Positions 28,185-28,648 of a stretch of DNA of 28,648 nucleotides are shown one piece after another. The stretch covers positions 31,509-60,156 of the forward strand of contig MU129052.1 in assembly GCA_014904985.1 (NCBI GenBank), read 5' to 3'. The notes below the pieces were generated by a model. It worked only from the letters and a program-made list of their open reading frames with translations. It searched no databases and was not told the origin of the DNA. The stretch's first letter is position 1, and each line of letters begins with the position of its first letter. The position numbers were made by a program, and so were the translations under genes. The stretch comes from Hydnum rufescens UP504. Lineage: Eukaryota > Basidiomycota > Agaricomycetes > Cantharellales > Hydnaceae.

Positions 28185-28262
28185 TTCTAGAACATGGACT
28201 CCATCTTTCTAGAACCATTGCTATGCTACACCCTTCTAGAATGTGTGAGTCATAAGATATTT
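28185..28262 (+). promoter_or_regulatory. Cluster of three TTCTAGAA motifs and one TGAGTCA
   Basis: TTCTAGAA, the inverted core of heat-shock elements, occurs at 28185-28192, 28207-28214 and 28234-28241. TGAGTCA follows at 28246-28252 and an AT-rich TATTTTTA a few bases later. The same pairing of TTCTAGAA, TGASTCA and TATA occurs in the opposite orientation at 6233-6533. No downstream gene is recognised, so it may be part of an LTR or of a promoter whose gene lies beyond the window. Confidence 0.4.
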
Positions 28263-28648
28263 TTAGGGTAGAACAATAAGAACACAAGAAGACAACAAAA
28301 AAACAAAAAAGAGAAAAGAGAACTACTTTGGGGTGGGAAGTCAGATTTCTCCTTTTCTACTGTAGAACTTAGTCTAGTGTGGCTAAGGTGATCTGGATGT
28401 GTGAAGAATAGAGTGAATATTGGGGAATCCCCTCTTTTTCTTGTCTTTCTACCTAAGATTCCCCCTCCTTTTATGCCTGTCAGAGAGCCCCTATTACGAA
28501 GCATTCCCCGCTCTAGTTATAGAAGAGGATGGAAATGAACCTTTGGTTCTATCCTAAAAATAAACTAGTGCCACTGATCCAAACTGAAACGTCGCATGCC
28601 TTTCATCATCCTGCCCTTATTGGTTCTAAAAATGAACCCCGCAAACCC
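28263..28648. other. Right edge; CpG returns, no gene recognised
   Basis: A-rich to about 28320. From about 28490 CG dinucleotides reappear (ACGAAGC, CCCCGCTC, AACGTCGCATG, CCCCGC), marking the end of the depleted block. On minus a TATA-like CATAAAAGG lies near 28470-28478. Confidence 0.4.

Overview
The window looks like a stretch of decayed, repeat-rich chromatin from a mushroom-forming fungus (Agaricomycetes). The evidence is a FunK1-type protein-kinase fragment, an F-box/LRR-type gene fragment, 55-57 nt spliceosomal introns, and the tail of a Ty3/gypsy polyprotein. I see no clearly intact, functional protein gene. Nearly everything recognisable is a fragment, interrupted mainly by TGA codons of the kind a CGA codon becomes after C-to-T change at CpG.

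Layout. 0-7 kb: retroelement debris. It holds an integrase C-terminus (432-1061), a possible envelope-like remnant (1208-2335), a coiled-coil frame-shifted ORF (2919-3555), an unknown ORF (4026-4559), and a minus-strand promoter-like block with six TGA(C/G)TCA sites (6233-6533). A CpG-retaining ~160-bp tandem repeat follows (6706-7110). 7.3-8.2 kb: four related short introns of 91-97 nt, each carrying the same kind of internal hairpin; this is the most unusual feature. 8.5-9.4 kb: FunK1 pseudogene on the minus strand. 11.76-12.58 kb: a 77-bp satellite. 13.16-15.29 kb: F-box gene and an uncharacterised gene, both broken, minus strand. 16.4-17.4 kb: two solo LTRs of one family in opposite orientation, one with a perfect 5-bp target duplication. 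17.4-19.5 kb: an 18-bp minisatellite, then a ~1.7-kb element bounded by inverted copies of a palindromic module and filled with telomere-like and ~155-bp tandem repeats. 19.5-25 kb: unrecognised minus-strand pseudogenes and a tRNA-derived SINE-like sequence. 25.8-28.6 kb: a third palindromic module, a 21-bp minisatellite, an AT-rich palindromic island, a ~135-bp tandem repeat, and a heat-shock-element-like cluster.

Base composition splits the window. CpG is ordinary in the first ~10 kb, becomes very rare from ~10.4 to ~28.4 kb (I found none between about 14,614 and 17,299), and returns at the right edge. This suggests a long-methylated heterochromatic block. All calls were made by eye without database searches, and family names not stated as certain should be checked.
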